A stretch of 64,000 nt of DNA from assembly GCA_024305405.1 (NCBI GenBank), contig JAKNDB010000088.1:3118001-3182000 (forward strand), written 5' to 3'. A program made the translations under genes and the position numbers. The notes below the pieces were generated by a model. It was not told where the DNA came from, did no database searches, and was given only the letters and a program-made list of their open reading frames with translations. Shown in pieces: positions 1-14,938 of this stretch. Numbering within the stretch: position 1 is the stretch's first letter; each line of letters opens with the position of its first letter. Source of the DNA: Dirofilaria immitis (taxonomy: Eukaryota; Nematoda; Chromadorea; Rhabditida; Onchocercidae).

Positions 1-245
1 TCCTTATTCACATATTTTTGGGAAAAAAGAAACGTTATGGAACACTGAAATATGTATCACATATAGATCAATTTAATAAAGCCTTGTGAATTTAAATCTA
101 ATATCACTTTCGAAAATTAATAATAAAATGGCACTGAACAATTATTTGAGAAATATTCAGTCCAAACTTTCTATTTTTATCAAAACGCAATATTGAAATT
201 TCCGACTTAGAGACTGGAAAAAAATTAGAAAACCTGATAACATAC

Positions 246-3200
246 TTTTGTCATCTTCACCTTATCTTCTGCAATATCAGCAAGCAAAGCCAGACACAAC
301 TTTTCACCAACAGCTTTCATAGCAGCACCTAATGCAGCATAGGAAGCATCACGTACTTCAGGATCGGAGTCACCGGTGAGCTTTACAATTGTTGGAGCCA
401 ATAATTTCAAAACTTTCTTAGGGACAGTTTGTGAATTATGTCGTTTGAACACTCGATAGAGAAAAAGATTCGTTTGAATTTTGATATGAGGATTCTGTTT
501 ATTAAGAGCTGCTTGGATGTCTTCGGCTAATGCTTCCAAAGTAGTCTAAATATGAGAATGAAAGCTCGATTCTACTTCATAAAAGACTAGAAACTCATAA
601 ATTTTTTCTAATTTAATAAAAAACCTACCGAAGCAGCAACAGCATCAATGCAATCAATAAGTGGATCCCTCAGAACAGGTTTCTTTTCTTTGAATTTTTC
701 AAATATCGTTGGTGCAACCATGGTTGCATATTGCGCAAATTTTTTACGTAAACCTGTTGCAAATGCCGTAAGACATCGAGCTGCTACAGCACAAACATTG
801 ATATTCGCATCTTTCTCGAGAATCTCAATGAAGAAATGTTTTCAGAAAATAAGCATATTACACAAACTTCTTATAATAAAAACTTCCTATGTGCTCTCCT
901 CTAACTATCCTGAAGGAGAACGAAACTTCAGGAAATGAGAAAGTATGTTACTCAAAAGAGACGATGATGGCACACTGCATTAAGCAATTTATGAAAATTA
1001 TTATTTTCTTTTTAATCAAATTATACCTAAGAAAAAATTTCCCAAGAAAAAAGTTGCATTTACATGGACTTTATTTACCTTCTTAAGGAAAGCTACAAAT
1101 TCTCCATAATTAGCCTTTGGACAAAGTTTTGGATTTTCATGGCAAAGAACAAGCAATGATTGCAACGCATCTCTCCGTTCTTGCCATTTTTTCGAGTCAA
1201 TATCTTCCATAAAATTTCCTGGTAATTTTGAAAGTACATCCACAGGATCCAACATATCCCAGGGATCGATTTCATGTGCGATTGATTCGGTGCCTATTGA
1301 AATAATAAAATATACATATTGCAGCATAATTTTTTTTGAAATCAGCGACTTTTAATACCTGCAATTGTAGATCCAACAGCAATAACATCTGCATTGGGAA
1401 CAACAACGTTTTCACAGGGTACTGATTCTTTTTAACTTTGCTTCTTCAATATATTCAGTAGTGGCCTGATCTCTGCCATCATATATCTTAAAAGAAAGTA
1501 ATTAAGTCAAAAGCTTAAAGAATCTGTGCTACAATATATCTCTCCTTTTCTCTCTTTATTCCATGAAAATTTTATGAAAAACTGGATCGTGTTATAAATT
1601 TTGTCGTTCGCATAAGAAAGAATTCAAAACTAGAAATGAGAACGAATCCAAAACTGCTCCTTTGAAAATTCGGAAAAAAATTTGTAGAATAAAACTTGGG
1701 AAAAAAATATGGCGATGAAGATTATGGAACGAGGATAGAATTCATTTTTTTACTATAATTTTCATTATATACAACTGAATCAATAATATAAAACTAAAAT
1801 TATTTTTTGAGACGAAAAATTGGCAATCGTGTTATTCCTTACTATAAAATGACTAACTATATGAATTGATAAGATTTGAAATAATTACAAATCAGTTTAT
1901 ATCAAGGAACTTCAGCAAACACAAATACCAACAAAAACATATAAAGAGCTGAAGTTTTCAGGATAAAAAGTTCAATAACTTATTATAATAACTTAGTCAA
2001 AATAGTAGTTACTGAAGCATGTCATTTGTCAACCAACTAAGAGTTGTAAAAATCCCAAAAATACAAACCTTTTTCATTTTGGCTTTATCTTCTAGCAAAT
2101 TACCCAGGAATGTATTCATTACTTTATCACCTGTTAAACGCATAATCGATCCAAGACCAATGTATGCTGCTTCTCGTACTTCTGCATCCGGATCAGCCGT
2201 AAACTGGAAATTAACGATTTTGAAGTTTTTCTTTAAATTGTTGGTGAAAAAAACAACATAAAATCGTAAAAAATAATATTAATAGCATAAATACTACCTT
2301 AACCAGAATTGGTGTTACAGTTTTAATAGTTTTTTAGGTGCCAATGTTGGACTATGGTTCTTCATTACTCGATAAATGAAATTGCATGCTTGCAACTTGA
2401 TTTGTGGATTTGGTTTGTCAAAACAACCACAGAGTTCATCTACCAACATATCCAAATTGACCTACGTATCAAAAAAGAAAGTATGAAAGGATAAAAAAGA
2501 ATAAAAAAATCACAATAAAAATAAAAACATAGGAAATACAATTAAAATTTATTCAAAACGTGATCCGAAAATCTGAACTCACTGTAAGTGCTATTGTATC
2601 AATACATTCAATCAAAGGATCACGCAGAGTTGACTTCTTTTCCTTGAAACGTTCGAAAATGACTGAGATATACTGAAAAATGTCAAGAATTGATGTCTTA
2701 TATTTGTAATTACTACAACTGCACGATAACAAATAATTATGCGTTAACATTAGCACCGTAACTATATTTCAACAAAAACAATCGTTGTTATATGGTTATA
2801 AACATATGCTACTATCATCACGCATCATTATTAGCATTTCCACTACTGTTTTAATACTGATAAGTCATAAAACATCATCATACATATATCGCTTTCAATA
2901 GATTAGTAAATATTACTAAAATTTCAGTTCTTTTCAAATAGATATTTAAGAAAAACCATATAAACTTACTTTTATTAATTAGATTAATTCGGACTGATTT
3001 ATTATATGGTATCAAATTCATGGAATCGACTAAAAGTTAATCGAAAAGGTTCGTGGACTTTTTGGAATTCTCATGTAATAAATACGTAGAAAGGTTAACT
3101 AATACCAGTGTAGCAAACTGTGCAAATTTCGTTCGAAGACCATTCGCAAGACCTGTGATGCATTTTGCTGCGAGAGCACATACATTAATATTTGCATCTT

Positions 3201-4094
3201 TTGCAAGAACCTGAGATTAATAGCATAATTTTATTTATAAAATTAGCGGAAAGGAAAACAGTTCCACTGTCTAATTGTATCATATCAAATAAAATTCTCA
3301 TATCTTCTTCTGAGTAAGTCTGAGTGATTCGTTCAAATAATTTTTTTACTGATATAATTAAGACGATGGAACTATTTTAGAAAAAGATATGAGAATTTTT
3401 CAGAGTTTCACATCAAATTTCCAAGAAAATTTCTAGGAGATTTCTTTACATCTGTTTTCATTCCTCTCTTTTTTACATTATTAAAAATCTATTAAACTAA
3501 CTAAAATATTATCTCGAAAATAAACTTTAAAAGTTACATTTCGCAAGCTTTGTGTTATGCTGAAATAATCGATTTTGGGGTCGAGCCGAGGAGTTTTAGC
3601 TATTTCATTTAGCAATGATTGCAAGGCGTCACGTCTTTCTGTCCATTTTTTTGATTCCAACCATTCGTTGAACTGTTCCGGTAATTTTGCTAACACATCC
3701 ACCTGAAAATTTGAATGAGAAAGTTCCATGAGAAGTTTCTGATGAAATTAAATTATAAAGCAATTTGCAATTTAAATATTACGGTATGCAATATATATTG
3801 ATTAATTGCAAAGAATCAATCAGTTTTGACTGTAGGCCATCTAATCAACCGATAAATAGTATATTAAAACATATAGCAATTTTCCACAAATTGCATCACT
3901 AAAACAAGACATACTGCAACGTCAAGTCAAAGTATGCATAAAATATATATTCTTACAGAGCAAGTTATACTGAAAATTTAATAAATTTAATTATTTTTGG
4001 TATGTAAATTCGAATTGAAGAATTCCAAATATTATCATTAAACAGAGAGGATGAAAAATAAGCGAACCTCATTCAGTAAACTCCAATCATCCAT
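246..4094 (-). CDS. zyg-9: ZYG-9/XMAP215/ch-TOG microtubule polymerase, N-terminal part (cut by window edge)
   Basis: TOG-domain protein that binds tubulin and promotes microtubule growth at centrosomes and spindles. Ten exons read: 4068-4094, 3538-3702, 3106-3210, 2583-2672, 2298-2461, 2069-2203, 1359-1486, 1079-1293, 629-823, 246-545; more lie left of the window. The protein opens MDDWSLLNE followed by VDVLAKLPEQF and the TOG signature SKKWTERRDALQSLL. TOG1 covers roughly residues 10-220; after a short linker TOG2 starts at DPWDMLDPVDVLSKLPGNF with SKKWQERRDALQSLL. HEAT-repeat signatures KDANINV, FKEKK..LRDPL and DP(E/D)AEVREAAY recur in each TOG. Two one-base frameshifts interrupt it: the A-run in exon 5 (T6 at 2330-2335 on +) is one short and that in exon 7 (T5 at 1429-1433) one long. 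A likely spliced-leader acceptor (CAG, 4103-4105) lies just upstream of the ATG. Family assignment is very firm; the orthologue name rests on similarity to nematode ZYG-9. Confidence 0.93.
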
Positions 4095-7000
4095 AATAGT
4101 CTCTGAAAAATTTTCGTTATCATTATCATACTGCTATTATTCATGAAAATATCTGCCTGCCCATACAATAAAATAATAAAAGAAGAAAAAGTACTGGATG
4201 ATGGTTGAAGTGAAGCTATTCTGTATTGCGATGGCATCAGTTCAATTATGCAACCATTTCAAGTTTTATTTTAAACTTTAAGAAATAGCACTGACGAAAT
4301 GTTGTCTTACAAGTTGGAATAAAATGGACTTTAGGTGGACTGAGAAAGTGGAGAGAGGAAAACTTATATGAATATTTTGTGGAAAATTGCGTAAGGGATT
4401 ATTTAAATAATTTTATCTTTTGAAGGAGACATGCTTTGAAAGTCCTTCAACAGAGTTACTTTCAAGTACTTTATGAAGGACTGCTTAAGGGATTTATTGA
4501 AATAATCGGTAAGAAATTGTACTTCAGATACGATCAAATTCAGGTACAGGAATATTATCTATTAATTTATAGAATTACTGAACGATATGACAGAATTTCT
4601 AATAAAACGAAGTTCAAATTTTAAATGAAATAAGAGGAACAAGTTATTAATGAAAATGAAGCGAATTAGTTATTGAGAAAGGTATCGTATTTTAAGGGGA
4701 AAAATCGTTACTGTATTCATGAGACATTTTATCAGCGGTCGTTGGCCTTCTCTATGTAGAAAGTATGTCAATTATGGTAGATTAATATCTAAAGACCTCA
4801 TGTCGAAGCATTCTTGAACGGATGAATTTTTCATTGAAATGTCTTTTATATATTACGCGCCGACCTTCTATGCGTTTTCAAAGAATGAATTTTAAAAATT
4901 TCATCATACGTCTATATCGTATCCCATTTGTGTGGAATTATATACAATGATAAAATATACATAAAATATACTTCTAATCATATCCACCCTATATGCTAAA
5001 ATTTCTATTATTTATAATTTGTGTTTTATAACAATGCATAACTTTTTATTTCAAAAATTACAATTTTTGAAATGATCAGTAAATGTAGGTATTATAGAAA
5101 AACATCATTGCATGATCTATCTATATATTGTACGCCGATCACTGCGTCACTGGTGTGAAAATTTGATGCCATTTGTTTTAAAATATTGCTGGAAAAGTCA
5201 TAGTGATTGGATTCGAATTCTTCAGCGGTTCTATTTAACCGTTTAAGGTTTCTTCTGCTTTTAAACAATTGACTTGAAGATTACTTTTATAATATAAGAG
5301 AGAACTAATGCCATTTTTGGATGAGACTAGATATCACTGATAGGTAATAAAAGATCTCTGGGTCACTATGGTTATTGCTTGGTGAAGTAATGCAGAGAGA
5401 CGAGGAAACCGGAAGAATGCATATATTGAAATTTAAAGTTAACGACAGAAGATCAAAGAAGTTGAAGACATAATAAGGTTTCCGAAAGATAAGAATGCTC
5501 AATCGTTTTCACCATCTGAAATATCTTATTGAAATATATCATGTCGCGCAAGATGTCTCTAATAAAGCTAAGTATACACTCAAATTAGCGCGATTAAGTC
5601 AAAAAGATGTGTGGGAATTTCTCAAACATCCATAATTTAAAATAACTATTTGTTGAGCGATATAATCTGTGGGATATTTCAAATTTCAAAATTTATAATT
5701 TTTCTCTTATAAGAATGGAAACTTTTTATCACCGAACAAATAAATCAAATCATTTTACAGAATATATACGAATGATTAAAAAGGGACCATCTGTATTTGT
5801 AACATTTGTGTATATATTATGGCCCTAATATTGAATATTTGAAATTCCGACTATTTGAAAATTAGTCAATAATTTTCAATATTGTGTTTTTCTGAAATTT
5901 CCCAAAATACGCTTGCAATATTTGCTTTTATAAATCTTCGCAAATGACTTTTCATATTTTCAGTAATTTATTCGGGAACTCATATTTTAGCGGTTTTTTT
6001 TCAAAATGTTCATTCTCTTTAAGATTATTAGAATTTTGTTTGTTTTTTTCAAAATTAATAATTTTATCGTAACTTAAGCTTATCAAAAAGCATATAATGT
6101 TAGCATTATAAACTAATGGAATGAGCCCATTTCGTAGTAGAGAAAAAGCCAAGAAATGGAAATACTTGATCTCGTAAAAGAGATTTCAGTGATATTAGTT
6201 AACTTGCCAAGTTGTACTTGACGTAGAATATGACGGTGAAGAAAACTAAAGTTACGACCGCAGCGAAAACTGAACAGATATTGGAACAGTTCAAGTTTGC
6301 TACAAATGAACGTTAAATTTTGAAATCAATGTATTTCGGATCAGTGCATGTTCTTTCTATAACTTTGTCAGCGTAAACTTTCTGTTGCTCCTCAAATTTC
6401 CACCACTAATATTGTTGTGAATTTTGCAGTGCTGTCACAGTTTTCACGATCGGTTCTGATCAAAGATTATTTTCCTCGTGCCATTTCCTTTCATTAATCC
6501 TTTCAATATTTGTATACGATGTTTGGTAGAAGTTCTCATTCCCATGACATAAATGTTTGACTAATTGACGCATGGAAAATTTTGAAAAGATATTAACAGT
6601 AATAACAATAATAGTAAAAAAGGAGCTAAGCAATAAAGGGAAAAAGTTTTATTTAGAAAAAGTGAGAACAATGACAGTATGTTCTTGTTTGTTTGCTCTC
6701 GAAGAAATAGTTTGGAAGAGAAGAAAGGATGAAGATGACAATAAAGGAATTTATTTTTGGACATTTATAGCTGTGAATCGATTGGTACACGAGATACTAC
6801 TCCTGAAATATATAAGATGCTACTCTTGATGATTCTTGAGACTGCTCTATTCATCCGCAAGGAATTTTTGAAAACCATATATAATCAATTCGAGAATTTA
6901 AAACTTAATAATTTATTGCAAGAAATAATATGAAAAGAATTTCAAACAATATAATTTACAATTTATAAACTATTTATTAAGAAGCAATCAAAAATTAAAA

Positions 7001-7975
7001 ATGTACAATTCATTCAAGCTAAATAGAATAAGTATAGAACAATAAAAGCTTATAACTTTTTCTAGAATTAATCAGAGCATTAGAATTAAAAAATATGAAT
7101 AAATTTTATAACGAATTAGTTTTGACAAAATTAATGAAGCAATTAGAAGAAAATGATATATAATAATAGTAGATGAATATATCATATATATCATCTATTT
7201 ATAGCATAAAACGCATGAAGTTATTCAATTTATTTCATATATTCATTAAGCTAACTATTCATGATTAGATAAGAGAATAAAATAACGATTAATTATGAAG
7301 CATTATACAAACAAAGGAATTTTTTTTTGTTAAGGCTGAAATGCTGGGTATACTGGAGATAACTGCTGGATTGTATCGGTAGGATATGGAAGATTCTGCT
7401 AAAGAATTATCATTTATAGCATATTCAGATTTTGAAAAGAATTATTTTATATCACTGTCGAATTTCTAAAATGGGTAACGTTTTGTCGATTTATGGAAAT
7501 TTTCGATGATGATGAGTTTCAAGCCTTTTTAAGCTTCCTCAAATCTTTATATTTAATTCCTGATTAGAACAATTTTCGAAAATCAGTATATATATTCAGT
7601 TTTCAAGACTCAAATTCCCAAAATTTAAAGGTTTCTGCGGAAGAACCATAAAGAAGAAACGAATTATGAACAACCTTTATACAAATTCATTCATCTTACA
7701 ATACGTTATTTTTTCATTTTCATATTAAAATATTTCATTGTATCGCTGATTCAAATCTTATCCATTTAGAATGAATTAAAAATTTTTTATTTGCAATATT
7801 ATTAAATTTCAAAATTTTCCTTTTTTTTCAAAATTCGATTCTTTCAGTGCACTTTTCAAGGTTTTCAAGTTCCAAAATCTATTTGTTAACATTGAAAACT
7901 AATCTGAAGATTGAAGAGAACTTTTTCGGCGCATTTTAACAGTTCAAATTACGGTGTATATCATACATCTATGTA

Positions 7976-8021
7976 TGTGTGTATGTATGTATATATATAC
8001 ATGCGTATATGTGTGTATGTG

Positions 8022-8057
<36 letters not shown>

Positions 8058-8058
8058 C
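7976..8058. repeat. TG/TATG/TA microsatellite
   Basis: Compound simple repeat running from GTAT units through TG units into a perfect TA run. The open frame across it is only a repeat translation. Confidence 0.9.
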
Positions 8059-8295
8059 AAATATATATGTGTAAACCGAATAAGAAAAAAATTTCCAAAA
8101 AAATGTTATTACCGTTGACATTTAACTTTTTCGGCTTTCTTTTTGTTCAAACTTTCCAATGACAATTTGGTTCAAAAATTCAGTGAAGAAAGCACTTTTT
8201 GCATACATTTTATTTATTATATTTATTATACATTTGTCAGTGAAGAACTTCTGGTTGAAATTTATCACTGATAAAAGATATAGCAAAAGATTGGA

Positions 8296-8344
8296 AGGAG
8301 AAAGAGAGAGGGAGAGAGGGAGAGAGAGAGAGAGAGAGAGAGAA
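8296..8344. repeat. GA microsatellite
   Basis: Purine tract of AGAG units, perfect in its right half. It gives a spurious Arg-Glu repeat reading frame. Confidence 0.9.
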
Positions 8345-9813
8345 AACTAGTTTGATGAGAAAAGTAAGAATTAATTAGTTTGAGCAAGCATTTTTACAAA
8401 AATTTATGAATTAGTCAATTAAACATTGAATATTTTTGAGATTCATCAGATATCGACGCATATATATATTATATTATATCACGAAGTAGTTTCTATCAAA
8501 TATGCCTAGAAAAATCAATAATTTTTTTGTATTTCATACTTCTTCAAATTCAATTTCCTTCAGTTTTAATTTTTACTAATTCGATTCTTTTATGTTTTTT
8601 TTAGCTCAGTCTGTTTTAATTTTGTTTAAATTGGATTTCATTTGTGCTGACTTAGATGCTATTTTAATATTTCCTGATTCTTGTCTCGATGAATTTGACA
8701 TTTTCATATCTGGAAAGAACCCTAAAATATATAATGTTATATAATTCTTATCATTTTCATTTATCATCTCCCGTTATTTTATCACTGATATAAGTTCAAA
8801 CTATTTCTACCTTTTAATAACTATTGTTATTCGATCGTTGCATCTTTAATTAAATACTTCCGTCTTTTAATTATCTTCCAAACTTGTTTAAAATTGAGAA
8901 CAGATAAAGACGAATGGTTTCGCCACCTGTGACACAACTCTATAGTCGTCCTTTTATGCAAAAAAACATAATACATGAAGAAAAAAAATCAGAAACGATG
9001 ATGATATTCTCTTATCATTAAAGTGCATTTCAGTTAAATGACAATCTATTAATTGTAGTTGTAATTGCGGTAATACATTGCATCAAAGTTGATAAATACA
9101 TTGTCGTTCTAATTGTCAATTTCAGCATCACTAAAAAAATGTTGAAATATACAAAACTGTTTAAATCATTTAGCAAAGTCTACATTCATCAGCAATGCTT
9201 GTAGCTTTTATTAGAAGTGAAAGTGATTCGTCTTCAGATGTCTTATATCAGCCGATGACTTATTTTCAAACTTGATATACTTTAATACAAATTATCCGAA
9301 TCCATACGCATAAATCTATGTGATCGCTTTAATTGACGTAATATCAGTTATACCGTTCAGATTATAATTTCCAACTCTAGAAATATGGTTCACGTAGAGG
9401 TTTCAAATCATATTTATAATATATATTTACTTAAAATTGCCGACTTAAAGTTTTGAAATTAAACTTTATTAAGTAATTAATTTTGCAGAGAGAAGAAAAT
9501 GTGATATATCCTGTATTTCAATAAAAATTTCAGTAAAAATAATGTCATAAAGTCGTCAACCTATCACTAAAGCAAACCTCCTGCAAATTCAAAAAAATTT
9601 TAACGATTAGCTATAATCAAAATTTTTTTCAGACTTAAATGTGACAGTTGTACTGCTGTTGGATCTCATAACCGGCACGAAGTATTTTAAAATGCAAAAA
9701 AAATGCGATACAATCATAATAAAAATGAAAATAATGCATAGAACTTCGAATTATAACATCTATAATCGATATTATTGATTGAAAGTTAATTGAAAACTTA
9801 AAATACAAAAAGG

Positions 9814-10127
9814 TAACCTCTATGAAACATAATTTCTTAGAATTTCCGAAATTTTAAAAATATTAATGCGAAGGCAAATATTTTTCATAATTAATCTAAA
9901 CAATCTTTCGCCAAAACAATTGATAAAAATTTTTCAGTAAGATCATTATCTGATATTTGAATTTGATTAATCATTAAAGTGTCATCGCATTATGATAAAG
10001 ACCTGATTTACTTGAGAATTTGTTAAACGTTTGAAAAAAAATATTATATCAACGAGAATTGAACTGCACTTTTTATCAACCAGTAAATTTTGATATCAAA
10101 CACAAAAATTATGTTTCATAGAGGTTA
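9814..10127. mobile_element. MITE-like element with 20-bp perfect terminal inverted repeats and TA target duplication
   Basis: The 20-mer ACCTCTATGAAACATAATTT at 9816-9835 recurs as its exact reverse complement at 10106-10125, enclosing a 310 bp AT-rich segment with no open frame. A TA dinucleotide lies directly outside each end (9814-9815 and 10126-10127), as expected of a TA target-site duplication made by a Tc1/mariner-type transposase. It would be a non-autonomous element. Only one copy was noticed in the window, so family status is inferred. Confidence 0.6.
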
Positions 10128-11880
10128 TATGTTGTGAATGTTTATGAAAGCTATAGTTTTGAATGTAAATAAAATTTGGTTTCAGTTAAATGTACATGCT
10201 GAATACTTTGATTAAGGGTTATTGTGGAGTCATATAAGACGTTTTAAATTAAGTATAATTAAAGAATTGAGAAAATAATATCATGTTTTATTACCAAATA
10301 TTCAAAATAATTTAAAATCTAATATTATACAATCATATATACTTCCATGTTACAATCAAATGCAATTCAATTTGAAAGCTAAAACAATGCATGCAGATTA
10401 ATGCTTCAATTTTAAATATCAACCATATCTAATACGAATAATCAACTAAATATTCGGATTAAAATTTAAAAAATTCAATAAAAATTCGAATATTTTTGCT
10501 TAAAAAAATTTCATTTAATTATAAAATTTGTGATAAAAGAGCATAAAAAATTGATTAGTATTAAATTACTCATTATTTTCAGGTATTGTTTCATTGCTGT
10601 TGCATAAAGCTAAAAATGCTAAATTCTAACAGATCATAGGTCATAAAATTTTTAATGATTTTTATTTCCATTAAATCAATAATTCAGTAACCACATTCCA
10701 ATGGATAATAATAATAAAAATAATAATAATAATCTGCATATCCCGAATTGAAATTAACTTTTGACATTAAATCCAATAACCAGGGAATTCTGAGATATTA
10801 TTAGAAACAAAATTTCATTTTATGGTTCTGTTTTGAAGGCGTCGACAGAAGTAATCTTAACGGGCAATCTCTAAACGAATGTTGATACTGATGTTGTCTG
10901 ATGGGATTGGCATTGGTGTGTTAAATGATCTATTAGTAAATCTACTATTTATTACACTCTTATCGCATCTGACCTTTCATTGTAATAGACATTTATGTCT
11001 ATCTAATAAAAGAGATCGTTTTACCTAATACTTTATTATTACGGTTCTGTTTAGCTCTATTACAATGTTTAATGGTTTAATGACTAAGTTTATTTTAGCT
11101 CGGATAAGTTTGTATTTAAATTTATGGAAATTTATTGTCGATTTCATTTCATAATATTACAATGAAATTGATGATGGAAGTAAGAAATTTCTAATGCCAC
11201 TTTTCGTTTTAACATCTGAACTTTATTTTTCAAAGGAAAACATGTTTTTGCGGAATTTGCTGCAAATGAGTGGAGAAACTTTTCTTTTCTTTCTTTTTTT
11301 TTTTTTTCAATAACGGACGGACGTGATTACCCGCTTCCTTTATTAAACGAGTTTCTTTTCGTGGATGCGTAAAAACGGATCTAACGAGAGTAGGGTGACA
11401 TCGGTTCCATGTGAATCGTACTGTAATTATATTTGAAGCATTAATTATTATGGGATTGGTGGATAAATAGTCAAATTTAATTTTTGAATTATTTGAAATC
11501 CGAGATAAAAATTATTGTCATCATTATAATATAAGATCTATTTTTGATTTTTTTTCTTTTTTTTACTATAATTAATAATATTGATCATAGAGTTACCAAA
11601 TATTCTTAATAAAAATCTCAATCTCTCCAATCTCGAATTTTTATCATCATTACTGAATTAACAGCTTTGAGAAGCAAAATTCATTCATGGACTAAATCAT
11701 TCCAACTGTTCTTATTCATGATAACGATAAGCTAATTTGCATTTATAGCTATATTTTTAATACCTGTAATTATTCTTTCAAGGTGAGAATTAAAATGTGA
11801 TATAATGAATGATATGACATTGTCAATAGTTGAATTGATATGGTATTGCCAACAGATGCTACTTTTTTATATGAGTATAT

Positions 11881-11938
11881 TTTTGCACTATTAATTTTGC
11901 AAATATGACTTTTGCACTATTAATTTTGCAAATATGAC
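11881..11938. repeat. Perfect 29-bp tandem duplication
   Basis: Two identical adjacent copies (11881-11909 and 11910-11938) of a unit beginning TTTTGCACTATTAATT. No coding content. Confidence 0.95.
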
Positions 11939-12250
11939 GAACAATGAAACTTAGCTTAATTTCATGCTGTCACAAATATTGCTATTTTTGCCATTCTTGT
12001 TCAATTTTACAGTTCTATTCCAGTATGATCGTTGATTTTCATTCAATAATCAAATGAAATGCCCCAACTCTGCTCCATTTGGAGAAAAGTTTGTTTACTG
12101 TGAAAGGTTGGACTTCTATGAATTCTTTGCAGGAGAATGTTCAGTTCTGAATGGAATTTAATTGCTGAACGATTCGAATCCCACCTCTTTCGATCCAAAA
12201 TCTAATTTAGTACCTTTTTTTTGATCAATACCTATGTTTCTTTTTCTTTA

Positions 12251-12307
12251 TACCCTCTCTCTCCTTTTCTTTCTCTCCCTCTTTCTTTCTCTCTCTCCCT
12301 CTCTCAC
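12251..12307. repeat. CT-rich tract
   Basis: Polypyrimidine microsatellite of CTCT and CTTT units about 400 bp upstream of the transporter start. Whether it is part of the promoter cannot be told. Confidence 0.85.
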
Positions 12308-12718
12308 TGACATCTTCTTATAGTACCACCCCAAATTAAATGCAAAATTGAACTATAAAAATTAGCAGGGTCAGCCAAAAGACACATAATTAATTCATTG
12401 GCTGAAAAGGAATATGCTTGTCCTTTAATATCTATTCTGTTAAAATGATTATATGGATTTGTGTTATTTTTTTCAAATTAAATGATAAGAAATTTGTGTT
12501 TAATTTCAATTTTGTCCAAATGTTTCATTTTGATTTCAGCATCCAATTCAATTTATTGAATATCATTTTCAAATCATTTATTAATTCTGAAATTTCAACT
12601 TTTTTTCCAAATAATAAAAATCTTACTAGCGTTGCATAATTTTATTACTGATAACGTGTCCTTATCTTTTAATAAATTTGAATATGTATGTTTTGAGTTC
12701 ATTAATATTTTAGAAACT

Positions 12719-14882
12719 ATGACAAAAGGAAAAACTTTGCCAACCGTTGGATCTTTCGGAATAGTAGAAAGTGAAAAAAATATGAATGAAAGACATCGTA
12801 ATGAACAAGGCTTAGGATGGATTATAACAAGTTTTTTGTGGTCGGTGACCTGGCTGGTGGTGGAATTGTCGCCCTACCAGCGGCTATTGTGCAAACAAGT
12901 AAGCTTGCAACATGCTCAAACTGAAAATTAGGACAAAACTTTCAGAATGCTAAGTTTCTAAAAAAAGTATTTCTTCAGCATTTTCTAAATATAAGTAAAA
13001 AAGAAAAATCAAATGATGAAATCTTATTAAAACTTTTCCAGATTTTTGGCCTGGATTAGTGATGAACATCGTAATGGCTTTATCAATGACATATACATCA
13101 CACATGTTGGGCCTTGGCTGGACTATTCTCCAGCGCAGATGGCCGGAATATCGGGAACACTGTCGAAAACCGTATCCGGAAATGGGTGCACGTGCAATGG
13201 GTAATACTATAAAGTAAGTTTAACCTTTTTACCGAATTTTCAAATTCAATAATGAAAACTAATAAAATATGAAAGCAAAAGAATTATTTTGTCTGAATGA
13301 TTGTTGGTCTGCTCGGAACCAAGTTGAACTTTGACCTCCCAATTAATCCAGTTCTGCTAATACGCTAAACCACTTCCTTATGTAAATGCCGATTTCTTCT
13401 TTACTTTCTTTTAGACATTTCATTTTGAATATTTCTGTTTATTTCGAATATTATTTAAAAAACGTACATATACGAATATAAAAAATTTTGAGATATATTT
13501 TCGAAAATGCTTAAATAAAAGTAGAAATAATATATTATATAATATATTTGAATTAATTTGCAGTTAATAAGTTAATTAATTTGAATAATTCCAAATATAT
13601 TAATTAATGACAATTAATTTATAGAAATTTTGCCCATTATTTAGGCATATAGTATCAGTGTGCATTGACATAACACAATTTGGTATTGCTGTCGTGTATC
13701 TGATATTATCAGCTAAAAATATAAGCGATTTTATCGATGCTTTCTTCAAAATTGAAATATCATTTTGCTATGTAATATTGGTAGTTGGTATTTGCCTTCT
13801 ACCGGTTACATTCTTGAAATCGCCACAAGATTTCTGGTAACTTTTGTTTTTACAATATAAAAATAATTCTAAAAGAGTTAAAGGTTTTAAGAAATTTTTG
13901 AGTAAATTAGAAAATTTTAAGAAAATTGAAAAAACCTATAATAGAATGCAAAATTCATAAGATTTGGATTCTAATTCATTTTAACGAAATATTCCAAAAT
14001 AAAAAATAATTCTGAAAATGAAATATTCAGTATCGAATGATTGTAAATGTCATGATTACTTTTAAAGGTGGGCTATAATATTGGCAATGATTACAACGAC
14101 CCTTGCTCTAATAATGGTAATGATTGGAGCAGTGATGGATTATTCTACCTGTTCTCCAGAAATCGCCTTTAATGAAAATGTTGTGCCGACGAATTATTTT
14201 CTTGCACTTGGAACCTTCCTATTCTCGTACGGGGACATGCTGCATTTCCAACGATTCTTCATGACATGCGAAAACCATATCACTTTACACGATCATCCAT
14301 TTTGGCCTTTGCTAGTAAGTTAAATTTAGTAGCTTATATTATCAAGAATTTTCGATTTTAATATAAAATTTTTAATTCCTTTATCCTACGCAACAAGTAC
14401 TCTCATGCTTGCATCTGAAAATGAAATTGTCAACTTAATGAATTGAGACATACTTTTCATATGACTGACCATTCCATTTTTTAATTTATTCATTTCTTAA
14501 TTGATTCTACTATTTTACATTCCGATTATTCATCATAAATTGTTTACAGTTGTGTTTATACTTTATACACCTGTTTGCATTCTGGCTTACTTGACCTATG
14601 GTAATTCGTTACGTGAATCGATTCTTAATTCGGTTCAAAATACAGCATTACAGCAAGGAGCTAATATTTTAATCACACTTCATTGTATACTTACATTAAC
14701 AATTGTGTTCAATCCTCTTAATCAGGAAGCTGAAGAAATTTTTAGCGTCCCACATCGTTAGTTCTTTTTTAATAATTAGCTTATTTCAAATTATAATTAA
14801 ATTTCTGAAACTTTTGAAAAATCATTTACATATTGATTGCAACATTGATTCAATAATTGAAATTATAACTATAATAATTGCA

Positions 14883-14938
<56 letters not shown>

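Larger units (their letters stand above)
4106..12710. other. 8.6 kb AT-rich intergenic region between divergent genes
   Basis: No exon chain or conserved protein could be read on either strand. The short open frames (for example around 4436, 6572 and 12418) are low-complexity and lack neighbouring splice-compatible exons. It contains the microsatellites near 8.0 and 8.3 kb, a MITE-like inverted-repeat element at 9.8-10.1 kb, a 29-bp tandem duplication at 11.9 kb and a CT-rich tract at 12.25 kb, listed separately. It must hold the promoters of the zyg-9-like gene and the transporter. Confidence 0.6.

Noticed and set aside
246..4094. Pseudogene status for the zyg-9-like gene because of two frameshifts
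   Set aside because: Both changes lie in A-runs, all splice sites and TOG motifs are intact, and the same error type affects every other gene in the window.
6561..6829. Overlapping open frames on opposite strands
   Set aside because: AT-rich, low-complexity (Leu/Phe or Lys/Glu runs), no splice-linked neighbours and no family resemblance.
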